Of a stretch of 64,000 nucleotides of DNA, positions 60,085 to 64,000 are shown one piece after another (positions within the stretch are counted from its first letter, which is position 1; every line of letters begins with the position of its first letter). A program made the translations under genes and the position numbers. Below the pieces are notes generated by a model. The model worked only from the letters and a program-made list of their open reading frames with translations. It did not search any database and was not told the DNA's origin. This DNA comes from Persicitalea jodogahamensis (GTDB lineage Bacteria; Bacteroidota; Bacteroidia; Cytophagales; Spirosomataceae), in NCBI RefSeq assembly GCF_014651615.1, contig NZ_BMXF01000001.1:1-64000 (forward strand), written 5' to 3'.

Positions 60085-61542
60085 CTAAATGACCTGAATC
60101 AGCCCCATCAACCATTCGGGTTTGAAGAACAGCACCAGGATCGCTGCCAGCAGAATGCCCGAGATTATTTTTCCACCGGAAGAATAGATGGCAGGGAGGG
60201 GCTGGTTGGTGGCATTCTTGAAAAAAAGCAAATAGGGCAGCCGTAGGTAGTAGGCCAGCGAAATGGCGGCGTTGACGATGCCGCCGATGAGTAGCCACAT
60301 CAGCCACGGCTGTTCTTGTTGCTGGTAGCTGTCCCACAAAGCGGAAAAAACCAGCCATTTGGCCGTAAAACCCACCGTGGGTGGCAACCCGGCCAAGGCT
60401 ACCATAACTACCGTCAGTCCGGTAGCTACCAAGGCGTGTTGTTTGCCCAGACCTTTGTAATCGGCCAGCGGCGTGTCGGACCGGGGGAGGAGCAGATCCA
60501 CCAGCAGGAAGGCCGTCATGTTCAACAGCAGATAAGCCGCGACATAAAAAGTAGCACCTTCGAAACCCAGCTGGTTGAAGGCTACAACTCCCACGATGAG
60601 GTAACCCGCCTGCGCAATGGAAGAATAAGCCAGGAGTCGGCGGGCATTTTGCTGCCAAAGCGCGGCGACGTTGCCTACGGTGATGCTCACCAGCGCGATG
60701 CCGCCCAGCAGCGGGAGCAGTTCGGCGGGAAAAGCCGTAGCCACGCGCATAAGTACCAATAGCACGGCCGCCTTGGGAGCCACCGACAGAAACGACACCA
60801 GAGGCGTGGGAGCCGCTTCGTACACATCGGGCGTCCAGACGTGGAAGGGGACGAGCGAAAGTTTGAAGAGTAATCCGCCCAGGGTCATCAGCATCGCCAC
60901 GTTCATTACGAGTGGGGTGTTGGCGGCCAGGCCCAGCTGCATGGCTGGATTGGTGAAGTCTAAAGTACCCGTCAGTCCGTAAAGGAAAGAAATTCCGTAC
61001 AGCATGATGGCTGAACTGATGGCTCCGAAAAGCAGGTACTTCAAGGCCCCTTCGGCCGCTTTTTTAGCGGGAGAAAGCGCCACGAGCAAATAGGAGCTTA
61101 GCGAAAGCAATTCCAATGCCAGATAGACCGTGAGCCAGTGTGTGGCCATGCTCAGCAGGCACATGCCCAACACAGCGGCAATGAGCAGGCCGTTAAGCTC
61201 CGGGGGGAAGCGGTAGCGCAGGAGTCGTATATGCAACAGCGTGAATAACCAGGCCGTAACGACCAGTATCTTGAAAAAAACGGCTTTGTTATCCAGGAAA
61301 AGCAAAGGCCGAAAGCGGAAATCGGGCGGCGTATCCCACTGGCCCGCAATCAGTCCCAGCGCAATGATGGCTCCCCCCAGACTAATGAAAAAGAGCCAGG
61401 AAGCGGATTTTTCTTTATCTGGAGTACGATTGACCAATAATTCCGCCACCAAATAGCCCAAAAAGAAAATGGCCAGAAATAGTTCGGGGACGATTCCGGC
61501 CAGGCTTTGACCGATCTGGTTGAGTTGTTCGTTCAGTTGCAA
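60085..61542 (-). CDS. nuoN: NADH-quinone oxidoreductase subunit N
   Basis: A 485-residue polytopic protein with about fourteen membrane segments, one of the proton-pumping antiporter-like subunits of complex I. ELLSLSSYLLVALSP with its conserved glutamate and FKLSLVPFHVWTPDVYEAAPTP with lysine and histidine are hallmark. Normal family length. A well-spaced promoter lies immediately upstream, so this copy has its own start even though nuo genes are usually an operon; no other nuo gene is in the window, and the operon may end here. Confidence 0.95.
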   Translation of the reverse strand: MQLNEQLNQIGQSLAGIVPELFLAIFFLGYLVAELLVNRTPDKEKSASWLFFISLGGAIIALGLIAGQWDTPPDFRFRPLLFLDNKAVFFKILVVTAWLFTLLHIRLLRYRFPPELNGLLIAAVLGMCLLSMATHWLTVYLALELLSLSSYLLVALSPAKKAAEGALKYLLFGAISSAIMLYGISFLYGLTGTLDFTNPAMQLGLAANTPLVMNVAMLMTLGGLLFKLSLVPFHVWTPDVYEAAPTPLVSFLSVAPKAAVLLVLMRVATAFPAELLPLLGGIALVSITVGNVAALWQQNARRLLAYSSIAQAGYLIVGVVAFNQLGFEGATFYVAAYLLLNMTAFLLVDLLLPRSDTPLADYKGLGKQHALVATGLTVVMVALAGLPPTVGFTAKWLVFSALWDSYQQQEQPWLMWLLIGGIVNAAISLAYYLRLPYLLFFKNATNQPLPAIYSSGGKIISGILLAAILVLFFKPEWLMGLIQVI

Positions 61543-61565
61543 GTCGAGTGGAACAATTTTTTTGA

Positions 61566-61595
61566 CAAAAGTACGGAATTCTCTCTCACCCCAAA
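61566..61595 (-). promoter_or_regulatory. TTTG / TACTTTTG promoter for nuoN
   Basis: On the minus strand TTTG (61592-61595) and TACTTTTG (61566-61573) are separated by 18 bases, matching both Bacteroidota promoter elements, with the start codon 24 bases past the -7 box. It is the best promoter match in the window. Confidence 0.65.
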
Positions 61596-61608
61596 TTATT
61601 ATGAAATC

Positions 61609-62289
61609 ATGAAGAAGATCATAGCCCCCTTAATGGGAATTATATGCCTTGCCTCCGTGGCCCAGGCACAATTCATGCAGGACATCAACGGCCGCGTAGT
61701 GACCGAAATGGCCTATACCGATGTAGATGGCTCACCTTATCTGGTTGAGGAGTTTAACAAAGGTATAGTAAGGACAGCTAAAGACGAGCAGGTTTATGAC
61801 GGCGTGCCAATGCGCTACGATGCTTATAAAGACGAACTGGAATACGAGAAAGACGGCAAGCGTTATCGTCTGGGACCGGAAATCATTTCTTTTTCCATAC
61901 CCACGGGTGACGCACTTTATGAATTCCAACGAGGTTTTCCGGCGGTTGGCGATTTGACCGAAAATAGCTTCTACCAGGTACTGCACGATGGAAATACCAA
62001 GATGCTTAAACATTACAGCAAGCGGATGCGGGAAGAGAAAGCCTATAACTCCGCCACAGCTACGAAACGTTTTGACGATGTTGAGCAGCTCTACGTCCTC
62101 AAAGGCGGCAGAATGTACCCCATCAAGAAAAATGACAAGAAAGAACTCCTGAAATTATTGAGCGACGAGAAAAATTTGATGAACTACATAATCAAAGAAG
62201 AGCAGCTGAACTTTAAGACCGAAGGCGATATGGTGAAACTGCTGGAAGAATACGACGCGTACAAGGCGGGGCGGAAGGGAAGCAATTGA
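61609..62289 (+). CDS. Exported hypothetical protein
   Basis: From the ATG at 61609 the product has 226 residues with a signal peptide ending AQAQ. The mature part has repeating charged beta-like segments (GKRYRLGPEIISFSIP, LYEFQRGFPAVGDLTENSFYQVL) and a helical lysine-rich C-terminus. I do not recognise a family. It is divergent from nuoN and convergent with the response regulator. Confidence 0.75.
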   Translation: MKKIIAPLMGIICLASVAQAQFMQDINGRVVTEMAYTDVDGSPYLVEEFNKGIVRTAKDEQVYDGVPMRYDAYKDELEYEKDGKRYRLGPEIISFSIPTGDALYEFQRGFPAVGDLTENSFYQVLHDGNTKMLKHYSKRMREEKAYNSATATKRFDDVEQLYVLKGGRMYPIKKNDKKELLKLLSDEKNLMNYIIKEEQLNFKTEGDMVKLLEEYDAYKAGRKGSN

Positions 62290-62292
62290 TTG

Positions 62293-62324
62293 GGTTAAGC
62301 GGTTAAGCGGTTAAGCGGTTAAGG
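62293..62324. repeat. GGTTAAGC tandem repeat, four copies
   Basis: Four consecutive octamers (the last ends in G instead of C) lie just after the stop codon of the exported hypothetical gene. Confidence 0.85.
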
Positions 62325-62410
62325 GTGAATGGGTAATCGACAATCATCCTGGCGTTTTTTGAAACTTGCGCGCCGGTAACCCTCAACCTTTTGACCGTTT
62401 ACCCCTCTTT

Positions 62411-63118
62411 TTACTCCGCCTGGTCCGTAAACATATATCCCACCCCTTTCAGGGTTTTGATAAAGCCTTCGCCGAGTTTTTCGCGAAGCTTGCGAATATG
62501 GACGTCCACGGTACGTTCAAGCACATAAATGTCGGCTCCCCATATTTTTTGGAGCAGCTCCTCCCGGCTGAATACTTTGTTGGGACTTTGCGCAAGAAAA
62601 AACAGTAGTTCAAACTCCTTCTTGGGCAGGATAACCGATTTTCCGTTCTGCGTAACGGTGTAGTTTTTTCGGTCAATGGATAATCCGGCAATTTCAATCA
62701 ACTCGCCGGGATCTGACTTCTGAGCTTCGCGGCGGAACAGCGCATTGATACGGCTCATCAGCGCGCGGGGCTTGATAGGCTTGGTGATGTAGTCATCGGC
62801 CCCGATCTCGAAGGCGGCAATTTCGGAATATTCCTCCGAGCGGGCGGTGAGAAACAGAATGTAGGTATCCCGCAGATCACTATCGTCCCGGATCATACGG
62901 GCCGTTTCGATGCCGTCCTGCCGGGGCATCATGATGTCGAGCAGGATGAGGTCGGGCCGGAATTCGCGGGCTATTTTCAGGCCTTTCTTACCATCAAGAG
63001 CCGTTTTTACTTCATATCCTTCCTTTTCCAGATTGTATTCCAACAATTCCACGATGTCTTCGTCATCATCCACAACTAGAATTTTCTGGGCGGGTTGGGT
63101 AGCTTTTGCGGCACTCAT
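62411..63118 (-). CDS. OmpR-family response regulator
   Basis: A 235-residue two-component regulator from ATG 63118. The receiver domain has LVVDDDED, phospho-acceptor D61 in LLDIMMP, and the lysine of TKPIKP; the C-terminal winged helix ends with ERTVDVHIRKLREKLGEGFIKTLKGVGYMF, the OmpR/PhoB DNA-binding signature. Upstream in-frame codons are not needed. No histidine kinase gene is adjacent on the right side in view, so its partner is elsewhere. Confidence 0.95.
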   Translation of the reverse strand: MSAAKATQPAQKILVVDDDEDIVELLEYNLEKEGYEVKTALDGKKGLKIAREFRPDLILLDIMMPRQDGIETARMIRDDSDLRDTYILFLTARSEEYSEIAAFEIGADDYITKPIKPRALMSRINALFRREAQKSDPGELIEIAGLSIDRKNYTVTQNGKSVILPKKEFELLFFLAQSPNKVFSREELLQKIWGADIYVLERTVDVHIRKLREKLGEGFIKTLKGVGYMFTDQAE

Positions 63119-63213
63119 GCGAGGAAGGTAGTTTGAAGTGTATGCATGACCGAAATTAGTAGATGTGTAGCTTGGATTATCTAAGAAAAGGCATTCATAA
63201 CATAAATTTAACA

Positions 63214-64000
63214 TCAGCGCCGCCGGATTCGGTACATTTGTCCCTGCTCGTTAGTCATTAACAAGTCATTGTCGTTCAGAAAAATAAGCGCCTCCTGCTG
63301 CGCTTTCCCGATCTTGATGCATTCGCTGGGGCTATTGAAATCGATTCTCCCCTCCTTTATTTCAAATATCAGAATCCTGCCATAAGTGAGCAAGGCAAAG
63401 GCGGTTCCCGAAGGATTGATATCCGCTGCCGTCACCATGTCTTTTACCAGCACACTATCCTTAACAGGCAAGGTGTAGTCTCCCGGCTGGACAGGGGACT
63501 CGTATAGCTTAACGTATTGGTTGGTCTTACTTCGGTTTTTTGAGAAAAGGTAGAGGTGATTATTATGGTAAAAAAATGCTTCACAGTCGAAATTCCGGGC
63601 GTCAGGTACGGGTGGGAAGTCTTTTTGATCAGCATATTGGATGTGTAATGCGGCAGTGGTTTTGGCTCCGAGCGAAAGCGCATAGATCGTCAGGTCGCGC
63701 CGTTCGTTGGCGTTATTGCCCAGATCGCCGATGTAGAGCGTTCCATCGGGGCTTTGGGCCATGTCTTCCCAGTCTACATTTCGGGCATCCGGTACAGGCA
63801 GCGTGGACAGCAGGTTGCCTTTCATGTCCACTTCATAAAGTTCGGGTTGACCGCCGCTGTCGTTGTGCGTCCACAACGTGCCACGCGCGTCGTTACGGGC
63901 TAAGCCCGAACTTTCGTTGGCAATAGCCGGAAGCCTGCCTATTTTACTAACTTTGTGCGCCGAACGGGCTTTATCAAAGCCGTTTTCACGTTTGTCAGTA
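63214..64000 (-). CDS. Propeller-like protein, N-terminus cut by window edge
   Basis: At least 262 residues: the frame stays open from 63876 up to the right edge, so the true start lies beyond the window. IANESSGLARN and THNDSGG, then DWEDMAQSPDGTLYIGDLGNN, fit repeated blades of a beta-propeller of the kind labelled SdiA-regulated or hypothetical in Bacteroidota. Export cannot be judged because the N-terminus is missing. It lies 95 bases upstream of the response regulator gene on the same strand. Confidence 0.7.
   Translation of the reverse strand, partial: TDKRENGFDKARSAHKVSKIGRLPAIANESSGLARNDARGTLWTHNDSGGQPELYEVDMKGNLLSTLPVPDARNVDWEDMAQSPDGTLYIGDLGNNANERRDLTIYALSLGAKTTAALHIQYADQKDFPPVPDARNFDCEAFFYHNNHLYLFSKNRSKTNQYVKLYESPVQPGDYTLPVKDSVLVKDMVTAADINPSGTAFALLTYGRILIFEIKEGRIDFNSPSECIKIGKAQQEALIFLNDNDLLMTNEQGQMYRIRRR

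Noticed and set aside
1-64000. tRNA, rRNA and CRISPR arrays.
   Set aside because: Intergenic gaps were read on both strands; no cloverleaf with a GTTCRA loop and no spaced direct repeats were found. The tandem words have no spacers.

Overview
The window reads as a chromosomal segment of a Bacteroidota bacterium, most likely order Cytophagales. The base composition looks moderate (roughly half GC by eye). Genes have no clear Shine-Dalgarno leaders, and several are preceded by TAnnTTTG promoter boxes typical of the phylum. Characteristic families include a GT3-type glycogen synthase, a secreted S8 peptidase with a type IX secretion tail, DUF4301, FG-GAP/cytochrome proteins, formylglycine sulfatases and Tat-exported Gfo/Idh/MocA proteins. 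No rRNA, tRNA, CRISPR array, insertion sequence or phage structural gene was seen.

Layout. 1-2975 (minus): a PD-(D/E)XK nuclease-like gene followed by a large STAND-type P-loop NTPase that runs off the left edge; this is the best candidate for an undescribed defence-type module. 3101-9687 (minus): housekeeping and cell-surface genes (DMT transporter, Lrp regulator, GDP-L-fucose synthase, YjbQ, an Ig-like secreted protein, ComB, GcvT). 9952-18708 (plus): lipoprotein, LexA/CI-like S24 regulator with palindromic sites around its promoter, UvrD/PcrA helicase, DUF4301 protein and a secreted subtilase with three ~100-residue repeats. 18801-22789: glycogen synthase, two very small genes and a GHL10 lipoprotein.

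22848-31198 (minus) is a compact six-gene catabolic run: sulfatase, AraD1-like dehydratase, sulfatase, PqqB-like metallo-hydrolase, L-ribulokinase (araB) and L-arabinose isomerase (araA). It suggests use of a sulfated, arabinose-containing glycan. 31545-41439 is mixed: CPBP protease, FMN reductase, sulfite-oxidase-like enzyme, thioredoxin-like protein, release factor 1, beta-CASP RNase-like protein, FG-GAP/cytochrome lipoprotein and APC permease. 41440-45218 is an AT-richer accessory stretch with a toxin-antitoxin-like nucleotidyltransferase pair, a broken DUF1801 copy and two unidentified polytopic membrane proteins.

45219-49281 holds DUF1801, DUF3050, CrcB, a lipoprotein, a DUF4160/DUF2442 pair and a metzincin. 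49400-55941 (plus) is a hexuronate/xylan side-chain operon: ThuA protein, a single frame encoding mannonate dehydratase fused to GH67 alpha-glucuronidase, an SDR oxidoreductase and a Gfo/Idh/MocA protein. 55949-64000 has an MpaB-like oxygenase, a TldD/TldE pair, NuoN, an exported hypothetical protein, an OmpR-type response regulator and a propeller-like protein cut by the right edge.

Intergenic regions repeatedly carry short runs of 7- or 8-base tandem words, a scattered pattern no gene explains. All functional calls rest on reading sequence motifs; no database search was possible.
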